From SHZI01 sp041396045 (GTDB lineage: Bacteria; Pseudomonadota; Gammaproteobacteria; Steroidobacterales; GCA-2729495): a DNA stretch of 64,000 nt. Below, in pieces: positions 53,433 to 63,012 of the stretch. The notes under the pieces are model-generated. The model saw only the letters and a list, made by a program, of their open reading frames with translations. It did not search any database and was not told the origin of the DNA. Numbering within the stretch: the stretch's first letter is position 1; every line of letters begins with the position of its first letter. The position numbers and the translations under genes were made by a program. The stretch lies in assembly GCA_041396045.1 (NCBI GenBank), contig JAWKZI010000007.1, positions 1 to 64,000 on the forward strand, in the 5' to 3' direction.

Positions 53433-54479
53433 TTACTTCGCCTTTCCTGTGTTCGCTGTTCCTGAGCCTGCTTTTGCCGATGCTGCTTTTCCCGGCTCCG
53501 TGTGTCCGCCAAACTGGAATCGCATTGCTGACAGCAGCCGGTTGGCGTATTCGGCTTCGCCGCGCGATTCGAAGCGGGAGTACAGCGCCGCCGAGAGTAC
53601 GGGAACGGGCACGGCAGTGTCGATCGCTGCCTTGAGAGTCCACCGGCCCTCGCCAGAATCCGATACCCGCCCCTGAAACCCGCTCAGTTGTGCATCGTCA
53701 GCCAGCGACGTGGCGGTCAGATCAAGTAGCCACGAACTGACTACACTGCCTCGCCGCCACACTTCTGCAATCGCACCCAGGTCGAGGTCGTACTGGTATC
53801 GCTCGGGTGAATCCGGAGCGCCTGGCCCTTCGCGCAACCCGGCACCGGCATGACGCAGCAGATTGAAGCCCTCGGCATAGGCAGCCATCATTCCGTATTC
53901 GATGCCATTGTGAACCATCTTGACGAAGTGGCCGGCGCCCGGCGGACCGCAATGCAGGTACCCTTTGGAAGCCGGTTCGTTTGCCGGTCGGCCTGGCACT
54001 GGTTCAATATCGCCCTGGCCCGGCGCCAGGTCGGTAAAAATGGGCTCCAGCCGTTCAAAGGCGGGTACAGAACTGCCAATCATCAGACAATAGCCACGTT
54101 CCAGACCCCAAACGCCACCGCTGGTGCCTACATCAACGTAGTGAATACCCTGCGGTTTCAGTTCGGCAGCGCGCCGAATGGCATTTTCGAATGGCGAATT
54201 GCCGCCATCAATCAGAATATCGTCCTTCTTGAGATGGGTGGCGACAGCTTTCACGACACCCTCCACGACCGGGACAGGCAGCATGATCCACACTGCTCGC
54301 GGCGGCTCGAGCTGGCGGATGAAATCCTCAATGGAGGAGGCGCCCCTGGCGCCTGCAGCGACCGCCTCGGCAACAGTTTTGGCATCGGTATCGAACACGA
54401 CGCAATCATGGCCGCGCTGCATCAGCCGCCGCACCATGTTGGCGCCCATCCGGCCCAGGCCGATCATTCCCAGTTGCAT
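53433..54479 (-). CDS. gnd: 6-phosphogluconate dehydrogenase, decarboxylating (short GndA/YqeC type)
   Basis: This 348-residue protein has the NAD-binding GLGRMGANMVRRL, the GGNSPFENAIRRA region, DVGTSGGVWGLERGY and the catalytic KMVHNGIEYGMM. The short form of about 300-340 residues is usually NAD-dependent. The C-terminus ends in a Gly/Ala/Lys-rich tail. It is the first gene of the pentose phosphate operon. Confidence 0.9.
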   Translation of the reverse strand: MQLGMIGLGRMGANMVRRLMQRGHDCVVFDTDAKTVAEAVAAGARGASSIEDFIRQLEPPRAVWIMLPVPVVEGVVKAVATHLKKDDILIDGGNSPFENAIRRAAELKPQGIHYVDVGTSGGVWGLERGYCLMIGSSVPAFERLEPIFTDLAPGQGDIEPVPGRPANEPASKGYLHCGPPGAGHFVKMVHNGIEYGMMAAYAEGFNLLRHAGAGLREGPGAPDSPERYQYDLDLGAIAEVWRRGSVVSSWLLDLTATSLADDAQLSGFQGRVSDSGEGRWTLKAAIDTAVPVPVLSAALYSRFESRGEAEYANRLLSAMRFQFGGHTEPGKAASAKAGSGTANTGKAK

Positions 54480-54546
54480 GGCAGTTCCCTTGTCTGGATG
54501 CGTGTTGCCGTTGACCTCATTGAGTGTACTCCACCATTATCGCTGC

Positions 54547-55200
54547 ATGCCCCTCCGCGCTACAGTCATTCCGGTTACCGCCTTTCAGCAGAACTGCTCG
54601 GTGATCTGGTGTACCGCGACCATGGATGGTGCGGTCATCGATCCGGGCGGCGACCTGCCACACATCCTGAATGCCGTCGCGGACGAAGGGATCAATCTCA
54701 CCAAAATCCTGTTGACCCATGCCCATATCGATCATGCTGGCGGCACGCACGCGCTGGCAAAACAGCTGGGGCTGCCGATTGAAGGCCCACATCCGGACGA
54801 CCAGTTCTGGATCGACATGTTGCCGGAACAGGCACGCATGTTTGGCTTTGAGCCCGTTTCGGCCTTTGCGCCGGACCGCTGGCTGGCCCAGGGGGATACG
54901 GTTACCGTCGGTGAAGAGCCGCTTGAAGTTTATCATTGCCCCGGACACACGCCTGGACACGTTATTTTTTTTTCGCGGGCCAGTCAGCTGGCCTTCGTTG
55001 GGGATGTACTGTTTGCCGGGTCCATTGGTCGAACCGACTTTCCGCGTGGCGACCTGCCGACACTGATCCGTTCGATTACCAGCAACCTCTGGCCGCTTGG
55101 CAATGACGTGACCTTTATACCGGGCCACGGTCCGACATCGACCTTCGGCCAGGAGCGCGCCAGCAATCCCTTCGTCAGCGACCGTGCCCTGCGTCCGTAG
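54547..55200 (+). CDS. Metallo-beta-lactamase fold hydrolase (YcbL/glyoxalase II-like)
   Basis: This 217-residue protein contains the metal-binding THAHIDHAGG (HxHxDH), PGHTPGHV and GDVLFAGSIGRTDFPRGD. It lacks the C-terminal domain of true glyoxalase II. YcbL-type proteins hydrolyse thioesters such as S-lactoylglutathione, but the substrate here is not shown. ATG 54547 is the family-like start, although the frame is open to 54178. The last 26 bp overlap the convergent gene. Confidence 0.85.
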   Translation: MPLRATVIPVTAFQQNCSVIWCTATMDGAVIDPGGDLPHILNAVADEGINLTKILLTHAHIDHAGGTHALAKQLGLPIEGPHPDDQFWIDMLPEQARMFGFEPVSAFAPDRWLAQGDTVTVGEEPLEVYHCPGHTPGHVIFFSRASQLAFVGDVLFAGSIGRTDFPRGDLPTLIRSITSNLWPLGNDVTFIPGHGPTSTFGQERASNPFVSDRALRP

Positions 55201-56388
55201 GGGTGGCAGATGCGCGAGGATAGCGGCCAGTGAGCAAGGCGGTGATTGCTCCCAGCCCGGCGAGGACCAGCAACAGCGTGAACAGCGAGCCCAGGATGGG
55301 CACTTGCCGCAACACGATGATCAGTACGACGGTCGCGACCAGCAGTAAAACCGTACGCCAGCCACCACTGTCCGGCAGCCCGAGCCGGTTGCGGAACACC
55401 TGCATCAGGATCAGCACGCCCAGCAGTCCGGACAACAACAAGGCAAACACATAACCAGCCATAAGCACCATACCGAGTAGCCAGCCCAGCAACGTTGCAA
55501 ACAGAAACAGGCCAACAATGGGTGTGAGAGCGGCTGCAGCCGCACCCAGCAACAGCGTTCCACCCGGCGCCGCCCGAAAGCCCCTGCCGCATTCGCGACA
55601 AATCGTGGTGCGGACCAAAGCAGGATCAAGGCGGCGACAAGTATCGTGATGCCAAAGGCCCAGCGTCCTGTCGATGCGCTGTCTGAGCTGGAGGCCGGCC
55701 ACGGCGCTTCACCTTCACCGGCCGCCCGTACCGCGCCATAAATCCGGGCATCCCCGGCGATCTCCGGTGGCTGACTGCTGCGCCAAACCAGATCACCACG
55801 AATGATTGCTCCCGGCTCGACGCGAATTGTGCGAGCCGCTACTTCCACAGTGCCAACGATACGGCCACGGATGACGACAGTACCTGCGGCCACTTTCAGA
55901 TCGCCACCAACCTGCCCATCGACTTCAACGTCTCCGCCCGCGATCCACGTGCGGCCACCGATCGCACCATCGCGAGTGATCGCTACGGTCCCGCCAGCAA
56001 GTGTGGCCTGGTCGGTAACGAATCCGGCGATCTGAATGTTCCCGGCTGCTGCGCGCAGATCGTCGCCGACGCCACCTTCCACATCCACGCGCCCGGCAGC
56101 CACAATCACATCGCCATCGACATCGCCCGAGAACCGGGCACTACCGGCTGCCACCACAGCAGCACCGGTGACACGCCCGTCTATACGAACCTTGCCGGCA
56201 GCGGCATACAGGTCGTCGTCCAGCACCTGGCTGATGATTACAGAATCCGAAAGGCGGGTTTCGGCAGCAGCCAGGCCGCTGCCGAACATCACCAATGAGA
56301 TCAGCAGCCAGACTATATGGCGGCAGTAATCAGCCCGTCGGTCGCAAATCACTGAGCGCACCCGGCAGCGCGTCGAATACCCGCGCAT
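55175..56388 (-). pseudogene. Bactofilin-like beta-repeat membrane protein, frameshifted
   Basis: From about ATG 56388 the protein has a signal-anchor (HIVWLLISLVMFGSG). A long hexapeptide-like beta-helix follows (DGRVTGAAVVAAGSARFSGDVDG, VDGQVGGDLKVAAG), as in bactofilin/polymer-forming proteins. The first frame then reads into NAAGAFGRRRVERC and runs on with nonsense residues to 55411. The membrane part of the protein continues in another frame as RAAPGGTLLLGAAAAAL, IVGLFLFATLLGWLLG and further helices, to 55175. The switch is near 55565-55580. The start is uncertain, because the frame runs to 56529 and overlaps the upstream gene. Confidence 0.7.
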
Positions 56389-56890
56389 ACTGTTTCTGCT
56401 CCGTACGGGTTTCCTCATCAGTGATGCCAGCCATGAACTCCCAGTCGGCCTGGTTAAACAGCCGGCCGGCAAGGTCCGTGGTGGCGCCATGATGGCCCAT
56501 GCTGGCCACGATATAGCGGGCGTACGCACCGCCAGCGCTCTCGAACTTCGCGAGCGCGGCAGCGTCCGGCTTTGCTGCCAGACCTTTGGCAGCAGTCACC
56601 ATGGCCTTCAGATGCTGCTGATTGCCTGCCAGACGCTCGTCGAGTTCGCGCAGGGCTGTTTCGGCTGATGCATCGAGCGTGCCGAGCTTTTCCCGGATCA
56701 TGTTACCCATCTTCACATCCTGGGCATGCAGCCGTCCCATTGATGTCTCAATGTAGTCGCTGACCGCGATATAGAAAGGCGCAAATGCGGCATCTCCACC
56801 GGAGGTTCGAGCCACCGCCTCGGTCAATGTTTCCCGTACTGATTTCAGCCGGCGGCGTTCGCCAGCCACTCTCTCGCGCAAGGTTGTCAT
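56330..56890 (-). CDS. Helical protein of unknown function
   Basis: This 186-residue soluble, mostly alpha-helical protein starts at 56890. Its charged helices include RERVAGERRRLKSVRETL, YIAVSDYIETSMGRLHAQD, GNMIREKLGTLD and ALRELDERLAGNQQH. I see no catalytic or metal motif and no signal peptide. A four-helix-bundle fold is plausible. It overlaps the start of the downstream bactofilin-like gene. Confidence 0.55.
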   Translation of the reverse strand: MTTLRERVAGERRRLKSVRETLTEAVARTSGGDAAFAPFYIAVSDYIETSMGRLHAQDVKMGNMIREKLGTLDASAETALRELDERLAGNQQHLKAMVTAAKGLAAKPDAAALAKFESAGGAYARYIVASMGHHGATTDLAGRLFNQADWEFMAGITDEETRTEQKQYARVFDALPGALSDLRPTG

Positions 56891-56905
56891 AGCCAGATAT
56901 CTCCT

Positions 56906-57889
56906 TCAGATATTCAATGTACTCATCATGGTATCGGGGTACCGCTCACCGAAGATCTCGTTCTCGGGAACGGCTGCTTCAATAGCCGCAATCTGGGCGG
57001 GTGACAATTGCACTGCCACGGCCCCGACGTTTTCGTCCAGATAGCGGCGCTTTTTGGTGCCCGGAATGGGCAGAACGCCTTCCCACTGCGCCAGCACCCA
57101 GGCCAGTGACAACTGGGCAGGCGTGCATCCTGCTTCCTCAGCGACCGCCCTGAGCCGCCCGATCATTGCGGCATTTCGGACGAAGTTGCCGGCCTGAAAG
57201 CGCGGAAACATCCGGCGCGTGTCGCCTTCGGCGAGATCAGTAGTCGCGCCAATGGTGCCGGTCAGAAAGCCGCGCCCCAGCGGACTGTAGGCAACGAATC
57301 CAATACCCAGGTCGCGGCAGGCGTGTAGCGTGGCCCGGGATGCGCTGCACGTCCATGGCGACAATTCACTCTGCACGGCTGCGACCGGATGCGCGGTGTG
57401 GGCACGCCTCAGTGTTTCGGCCGAGACCTCTGACAGACCCGCATGGCGGATCTTGCCTGACTGTTTGAGATCGGCCAGCGCACCCATCGATTCGGCAACG
57501 GGTATCGCCGGGTCGATACGATGGAGATAGAACAGATCAATGTGGTCAACGCCGAGCCGCTGCAGGCTTTCATCACAGGAGTTGCGTATGGTCTCCGGCC
57601 GATTGTCCGCGGCCATTGCCCCGGATGCAGTCCGCTCCATGCCACACTTGGTGGCCAGAAACACGTCGTCACGCCGGCCACGGATGCAGGCACCGACGAA
57701 ACGTTCATTGTCACCGGCTTGGTAGACCGCGGCGGTATCCAGATGGTTGATGCCAAGATCCAGTGCGTGCAGCAGCGTGGCCCTGGCTTCGGCGTCGTCC
57801 CGCTGGCCGTACCAGCCGACCATCCCCATGCAACCAAGGCCGATTGCGGAAACGGATGCTCCGGTACTGCCGAGTGTGCGATATTGCAT
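56906..57889 (-). CDS. Aldo/keto reductase
   Basis: This 327-residue AKR13-like oxidoreductase starts at ATG 57889 (MQYRTLGSTGASVSAIGLGCMGM). It has DTAAVYQAGDNE (catalytic Asp/Tyr), ATKCGM (Lys) and FYLHRID (His). The NADPH-binding region is near IPGTKKRRYLDEN. It would reduce an aldehyde or ketone. The frame is open to 57994. It is 15 bp upstream of the helical-protein gene on the same strand. Confidence 0.9.
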   Translation of the reverse strand: MQYRTLGSTGASVSAIGLGCMGMVGWYGQRDDAEARATLLHALDLGINHLDTAAVYQAGDNERFVGACIRGRRDDVFLATKCGMERTASGAMAADNRPETIRNSCDESLQRLGVDHIDLFYLHRIDPAIPVAESMGALADLKQSGKIRHAGLSEVSAETLRRAHTAHPVAAVQSELSPWTCSASRATLHACRDLGIGFVAYSPLGRGFLTGTIGATTDLAEGDTRRMFPRFQAGNFVRNAAMIGRLRAVAEEAGCTPAQLSLAWVLAQWEGVLPIPGTKKRRYLDENVGAVAVQLSPAQIAAIEAAVPENEIFGERYPDTMMSTLNI

Positions 57890-57963
57890 ACTGTCGATGA
57901 TACCTTCCAACGGTAGCCGTGAGTGATGCCTGCTGCGATATGCCACTGTCAAGGAGACAGGCC

Positions 57964-58371
57964 ATGCCCGCCACATATCTGACCAGAGCCTCACGCGTCT
58001 TTCTGGTCATCGGCTGCCTGTCACTTATGGCCTCGAACATATTGAGTGCACTGGGCTTTCATGCGCTGAACAATGTACTCACCCCTGCCCAGCGGGCCTC
58101 CTGGCACTGGGCCACGGAACTGCAGTTCTACCATTCGCTGGGGCTGATCCTGCTGGCCGTCCTCATCCCGTTGCTTGGCAACTCCAGACTTGTCACCCTG
58201 GCCGGCGCCATCATGACAGTGGGCCTTGTGCTGTTTTCCGGATCAATCTATGTGAACTCCCTGGGCCTGGCTCCGGTCGGGCAGTTTGCACCGTTTGGCG
58301 GTGGGTCCTTCATGCTGGCGTGGCTGCTGGTGGCCATCGCCGCGATCCGTCATCGAACCGGCAAAACCTGA
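57964..58371 (+). CDS. DUF423 family membrane protein
   Basis: This 135-residue protein has four transmembrane segments and the family pattern ALGFHAL, NVLTPAQRASWHWATELQFYHSLGLILLA and PFGGGSFMLAWLLVAIAA. ATG 57964 follows AAGGAG. It is similar to YgdD/YwdK-type proteins of unknown function. It is divergent from the aldo/keto reductase. Confidence 0.82.
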   Translation: MPATYLTRASRVFLVIGCLSLMASNILSALGFHALNNVLTPAQRASWHWATELQFYHSLGLILLAVLIPLLGNSRLVTLAGAIMTVGLVLFSGSIYVNSLGLAPVGQFAPFGGGSFMLAWLLVAIAAIRHRTGKT

Positions 58372-58397
58372 AACACCCCGTGCCGGTCAATTTCACA

Positions 58398-59171
58398 ATG
58401 CACCCCTCCACACGCAATGTTGCCAAGCTGCTGGCGGGCATCTTGCTCGCTGCCGCCTGTGTTGCCGGCAACGCAGCCGACCATGCCCGCGGCAGCGTCC
58501 TAGTCGCCGGCGCCACCGGACAAACGGGTCGCCTGATTGTTGCCGGCCTGATGGCCGAGGGCTACACGGTTCGCGCCCTGGTTCGGGATGAGGCGACGGC
58601 CCGCGAATTGCTCGGCGATCGGGTGAAACTTTTTCAGGGTGACGTCAAGGAACCGGCATCGCTGACGACGGCATTTGCAGGCGCGGATGCTGTCATATCG
58701 GCCATCGGCGCCAAAGCTGCCAAGGGCCCGGACCGCCCGGAGTTGATTGATTTTCAGGGCGTGAAGAACCTGGCGGACGCTGCTGCAGCGGCGGGCGCCC
58801 GGCAGTTCGTCCTGGTATCTTCGCGCTCGGTAACCCACACGGACAACCCGCTGAACAAGATGTTTGGCAACGTGCTGATCTGGAAGCTGAAGGGTGAAAA
58901 CGCTGTGCGCACCAGCGGTGTGCCCTACACCATTGTGCGTCCGGGCGGATTGATCAACGATGCCGGCGCGGCAAAGAACATCAAATTCGAACAAGGCGAT
59001 GTTGATACCGGCAGCACAAGGATTGCCAGAGCCGACCTGGCTCGCGTCTGCATAGCGTCACTCGGGTATCCGGAAGCCCGCAACCGCACCTTTGAAATCA
59101 GCACGGCAGATGGCCCTGCGGCAAACAACTGGCGGACGAAGTTTGCCGCGCTGAAAGCCGATCCGAAATAG
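58398..59171 (+). CDS. NmrA/atypical-SDR NAD(P)-binding protein with signal peptide
   Basis: This 257-residue protein (ATG 58398) starts with a Sec-like signal (LLAGILLAAACVAGNAA), followed by a Rossmann core with VLVAGATGQTGRLIVAGLM. It also has FVLVSSRSV and YTIVRPGGLI, the pattern of atypical SDRs. A signal peptide on a pyridine-nucleotide enzyme is unusual and implies periplasmic location, or an uncleaved membrane anchor. It ends just before the convergent HtrA-like gene. Confidence 0.75.
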   Translation: MHPSTRNVAKLLAGILLAAACVAGNAADHARGSVLVAGATGQTGRLIVAGLMAEGYTVRALVRDEATARELLGDRVKLFQGDVKEPASLTTAFAGADAVISAIGAKAAKGPDRPELIDFQGVKNLADAAAAAGARQFVLVSSRSVTHTDNPLNKMFGNVLIWKLKGENAVRTSGVPYTIVRPGGLINDAGAAKNIKFEQGDVDTGSTRIARADLARVCIASLGYPEARNRTFEISTADGPAANNWRTKFAALKADPK

Positions 59172-59197
59172 GGCGGTGGGTCCCGTTCGGTCTCCCG

Positions 59198-62071
59198 TCA
59201 AGGCAGGTCGGTGCGCCGCCATTCGCCATCCTGCCAGCTGATCTGCCAGGCCGGCCAGTAAGTGTCATCGAGCTTCAACGTCAGAACCTCAAGCTGATTG
59301 TTCCAGGCGACAGTGGTCAGTCGCACGGCATCACGATTTTTCTTGGTTCGCACCACGTTGATAAATGCATCCAGATCGGCGATCGGAATGCCATCCACCT
59401 GGGTAATGCGGCGGCCGGCATACAAGCCGAATCGCGATGCCGGTGAGCCGAACGCAAAGTAGGAAACATAGACACCTACAGGTTGCACACCGCGTTGTGC
59501 TGCCATATCCCGGTATGGAGCCTGAAGTAGCGCCCCCGCCCACATCAGCACGCGGCGCACTCCATTCCCGTTCAATGCGACTGTCGCTACATCCAGCGAC
59601 AGCACGTGACCGTCACGCAGTACCTCGACCCGCACAGCAGGTTTCCGGGTTCGCAACTCGACTTCCCGAAACCGGGTGACGGGGTCCCCGTCGATCGTTA
59701 GCAACAGGTCACCGGGTTCAAAGGCACCGGCGGCCGGCGAGCCCGCCACGATCCGGGTGGCGCTGAGCAGACGCCGGCGTTCCGGATCATGGTCACCGAT
59801 CCGGCGAGCCCATTCAGGACTCAAACCCAGCCGGCGGGCAGCCACCAGTGGCATTTCGGCCCACTCAACTTCCAGTGACCGCAGTTCCTGGCCCGACACC
59901 ACGAGATCCAGCAGCTCGCGAACGTAATCGACCGGCATGCCGCGGTTTTCCTGGCGCAGGTCACCACTGCCTTGCCAGGCAAAGCTGGACCACAATGCCG
60001 CCACCTCACCTTTGCGGTTCAGCACAACCCCGTCGAGATCGCGAGGACCGCTGACGAGATTGAGCGTCTCCAGATTGGACTCGCGAAACCGGATAGTACG
60101 AGACAGCGGAAAGTTCAGGGGTGCAAACGAATCGAACGATGCCGACTGGGACACCAGATTTTCACCATTCCGCAAGCCAGCCACCCACAGTTCGTCGCCA
60201 GTGTGTGGCACCCGTTTCGCCAGCGGCGCGGACTTGACCGGAGTATCGCCAATTAGTGCAGGGTCGTAGGCGATCAACGCCAGATTGTGCAGTGGATGTA
60301 CATAGACCACGCGCCCGGGTACCTCCAGCGACCCGCCAAAAGTGATCCGTGCGTCGCCCAGCGCTTCCGGAATCGTGTTGCGATCCACAACCACATAACC
60401 GCGCTCTGCGTCGACTACAACGCCTGTGCCGTAGTAGTGCTGCTCGGACACGCCAGACACCGTATAGGGCATGTCAAAGTTCACCAGAACCAGCGATGGT
60501 GCGATACGCCGCAAGCGTGCGTCTGGTTGTTCCACGAAGCTGGCAACGCCGCCCTGTGGTGGTGGTGGTGCCGGTCCCGGATCCAGGGCCCGACACGGCC
60601 AGTCGCCGCGTACGTCATCCCGTCGGCAACGCACTGCCGGAAACCACCGCCGGTCCATACGGGCAACCCTCACCTGACTGTTCGAGGGTTCTTCGAGCGT
60701 GACGAAGCGCACTGTAAAGCGCTGCTTGTCCGCCTTGGTAGCCAGGACCCGCTCCAGATCGTCAAGCTGTCGAACAGGTTCACCTTCGACGCCCACGATC
60801 ACACTGCCGCGGGGGATACCAGCCGCTGCAAAAACGAAACCAGGATTGGCCAAATACAGGCCTTCGGCAGCCCGGTTGAAATGGCGTGCCTCCTGATAGG
60901 AGAGTTTATTGAGGACTGCATCACCGAACTGCAGATACTCATCCGGACTCAAGCTGTCCAGATTCTGCACCGGCAAGCTGAAGGCCAGCTCCGTACCGCC
61001 GCGCTCTACCGTCAGCGCCACGGACTGGCCTACGTGTTCATCCAGTACCGAGCCATAAGGTACGAATTCCGTCAGATAACGGCCGTTGACCCGAACCAGT
61101 ATGTCGCCGACCTGAAGCTTGCCGTCGGCTGTGCTGCCGGGCAGAACTTCATTGACCACCAGCATGCCGATATCATCCGGGAACTGTTGGCGTACTGCCC
61201 GCTCAGTGGCATCGCGCAAGCCCAGCCGATGCAGTTCATCGAAAGCCGTATAGCGCAGGATTGCGCCGACCGTACCGCGAGTGACGGGTTCACCCGCCTG
61301 AATCAGCTTCAGGGCCCGCTGCACGCGATCAAGGGGCAGGAAGAAGCTGGATGCTGCCTGACTGCTGGCACCTGCATTAAGGGCGATCACCCGGCCCTGA
61401 ATATCGATGACCGGTGAACCGGAAGAGCCGCCGGAGGTACTGGAGGCGGCCTGCATGTAAAAGGTATTGAAATCGTTGTACTTGCCCCGCCCATAGTCCG
61501 GAGCATCACGACGCAGGCGGGCCAGAGTTCCTGCCAGGATTGAAAGTTGCTCACCGTCATCGTTGCCGACTACACGGATGTCCCGCCCCAGTTCGGCACC
61601 GGCAGGATAAAGCGGCAGCGACCGTGGCTTGATGTACTTGAGTGCTCGAGGATCGTATCGATAGAAACCAAAATCGTGGACCGGATCCCGATAAACCGGC
61701 ACAAGCTCCACTTCTTCAGAATTGGTGAACAGGCCTGCAGCCCTCACCGGTCCGGCAGTAACTACATGCCGGTTGGTAAGGATCAGCCCGCGCTCGGCAT
61801 CAACAACAAAGCCGGTGGCCTGGCCACTCTCGTTCCATTCCGTATCGAAGGCTCGCGTGCCGTCCACCTGAATGGAGACTACGGAAGACGAGATGCCCTC
61901 CAGTGTGCGTCGCCATGCGGCCGGTTCGATATCGTTGGCGCTGAAGGCAGGTGCCGGTGCGAGCATGCCCAGCATGATCGTCGCCAGGCACAGAGCTGCC
62001 GGGACGCCACACACCGCCCGTTGGCCCGTCAGCAAGCCACGAGCAAGTACCGGGCTAGATCCGGAGCGCAT
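59198..62071 (-). CDS. Tandem HtrA-like protease resembling fungal Nma111/plant Deg7
   Basis: From ATG 62071 this 957-residue protein has a signal peptide and two trypsin-like units with PDZ domains. The first domain has an intact triad: His102 (TNRHVV), Asp133 (PVHDFGF) and Ser217 (GGSSGSP). The second trypsin-like domain (from about 500) is degenerate: VVVDRNTIPEAL has no His at the expected place and SGPRDLDGVVLN has no catalytic Ser. At least three PDZ-like segments follow the domains. This doubled layout is typical of Nma111 and Deg7. The start overlaps the PfkB kinase stop by 17 bp. Confidence 0.83.
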   Translation of the reverse strand: MRSGSSPVLARGLLTGQRAVCGVPAALCLATIMLGMLAPAPAFSANDIEPAAWRRTLEGISSSVVSIQVDGTRAFDTEWNESGQATGFVVDAERGLILTNRHVVTAGPVRAAGLFTNSEEVELVPVYRDPVHDFGFYRYDPRALKYIKPRSLPLYPAGAELGRDIRVVGNDDGEQLSILAGTLARLRRDAPDYGRGKYNDFNTFYMQAASSTSGGSSGSPVIDIQGRVIALNAGASSQAASSFFLPLDRVQRALKLIQAGEPVTRGTVGAILRYTAFDELHRLGLRDATERAVRQQFPDDIGMLVVNEVLPGSTADGKLQVGDILVRVNGRYLTEFVPYGSVLDEHVGQSVALTVERGGTELAFSLPVQNLDSLSPDEYLQFGDAVLNKLSYQEARHFNRAAEGLYLANPGFVFAAAGIPRGSVIVGVEGEPVRQLDDLERVLATKADKQRFTVRFVTLEEPSNSQVRVARMDRRWFPAVRCRRDDVRGDWPCRALDPGPAPPPPQGGVASFVEQPDARLRRIAPSLVLVNFDMPYTVSGVSEQHYYGTGVVVDAERGYVVVDRNTIPEALGDARITFGGSLEVPGRVVYVHPLHNLALIAYDPALIGDTPVKSAPLAKRVPHTGDELWVAGLRNGENLVSQSASFDSFAPLNFPLSRTIRFRESNLETLNLVSGPRDLDGVVLNRKGEVAALWSSFAWQGSGDLRQENRGMPVDYVRELLDLVVSGQELRSLEVEWAEMPLVAARRLGLSPEWARRIGDHDPERRRLLSATRIVAGSPAAGAFEPGDLLLTIDGDPVTRFREVELRTRKPAVRVEVLRDGHVLSLDVATVALNGNGVRRVLMWAGALLQAPYRDMAAQRGVQPVGVYVSYFAFGSPASRFGLYAGRRITQVDGIPIADLDAFINVVRTKKNRDAVRLTTVAWNNQLEVLTLKLDDTYWPAWQISWQDGEWRRTDLP

Positions 62072-63008
62072 GTCCGAATGCTGTGCGATATTCCTGCTGC
62101 AGGGATGCGGGTGTGAACTGATGATTCTGCGTACCCCGGTGGGCAATTTTGAGCGAGCCCAGCAGTGCCGCGAGGCGTCCCGCCTCCGGCCACGAGTAAT
62201 GGCGGTCGATGCCATGAAGAAGACCGGCGCGATAGGCGTCACCGCAACCAGTGGGGTCCCGGATGGCCGCAGGCTTTACCGCGGGAATGTCGTGCCGTTC
62301 ACCACCGGCCCAGATCGTCGAACCTTCAGCGCCACGAGTGACGATCAGCGCCTGTACCCGTGTCGCGAGTTCTGCTTCGCTCCAACCGGTCCGGTCTGTC
62401 AACAGCTGTGCTTCGTAACTGTTGACTGCCAGCCAGGTGGCGAGTTCGACGAAGCGCCGCAAATCGCTGCCTTCAAAGGTGGGTAATTGCTGCCCCGGGT
62501 CGAAGAGAAACGGCACCCCGGCTGCATGCAGCTGGGCCGCGTGCTCCACCATGCCCCGACTGCCATCCGGCGACACGATGGCCAGTTCAATATTGGCAGC
62601 CTTGATGGCTGCCGCATCGGGCACCTCGATGCGGTGTGATTCGTTCATCGCGCCCGGATGAAAAGCCGTGATCTGGTTGTCGTCCAGATCGGTGGTGATG
62701 TAGGCCTGTGCCGTCAGCAGACCTTCGATCTCCCGGACCAGATCCAGCTTCAGGCCCAGCCGGTCCAGCCGTACGCGGTATGCGCCGAAATCACTGCCGA
62801 CTGTGGCCATGATCAATGGCTCACCACCCAGCAACTTGAGGTTATAGGCGATATTGCCGGCACAGCCGCCAAATTCCCGACGCAATTCCGGCACCAGGAA
62901 GGCCACGTTCAGAATATGGATCTGGTCCGGCAGGATGTGCTCCCTGAACCGGCCCTGGAAGACCATGATGTTGTCGTACGCAATAGAGCCACAGATCAGT
63001 GCGGACAA
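62055..63008 (-). CDS. PfkB-family carbohydrate/adenosine kinase
   Basis: The product (317 residues) has ALICGSIAYDNIMVF, EFGGCAGNIAYNLKLLGG, IVTRGAEGS and the catalytic DPTGCGDAYRAGL. It is close to the adenosine/ribokinase branch. The start is TTG 63008, placed after AGGAG that overlaps the gcvPB stop. The frame extends to 63104, but that segment is the gcvPB tail in another frame. It overlaps the HtrA-like gene. The sugar or nucleoside substrate is not resolved. Confidence 0.85.
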   Translation of the reverse strand: MSALICGSIAYDNIMVFQGRFREHILPDQIHILNVAFLVPELRREFGGCAGNIAYNLKLLGGEPLIMATVGSDFGAYRVRLDRLGLKLDLVREIEGLLTAQAYITTDLDDNQITAFHPGAMNESHRIEVPDAAAIKAANIELAIVSPDGSRGMVEHAAQLHAAGVPFLFDPGQQLPTFEGSDLRRFVELATWLAVNSYEAQLLTDRTGWSEAELATRVQALIVTRGAEGSTIWAGGERHDIPAVKPAAIRDPTGCGDAYRAGLLHGIDRHYSWPEAGRLAALLGSLKIAHRGTQNHQFTPASLQQEYRTAFGHALRI

Positions 63009-63012
63009 TAGT

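Noticed and set aside
60287..61417. 376-codon plus-strand open frame
   Set aside because: It is antisense to the HtrA-like protease. It has no domain, and the sense strand has a clear family match.
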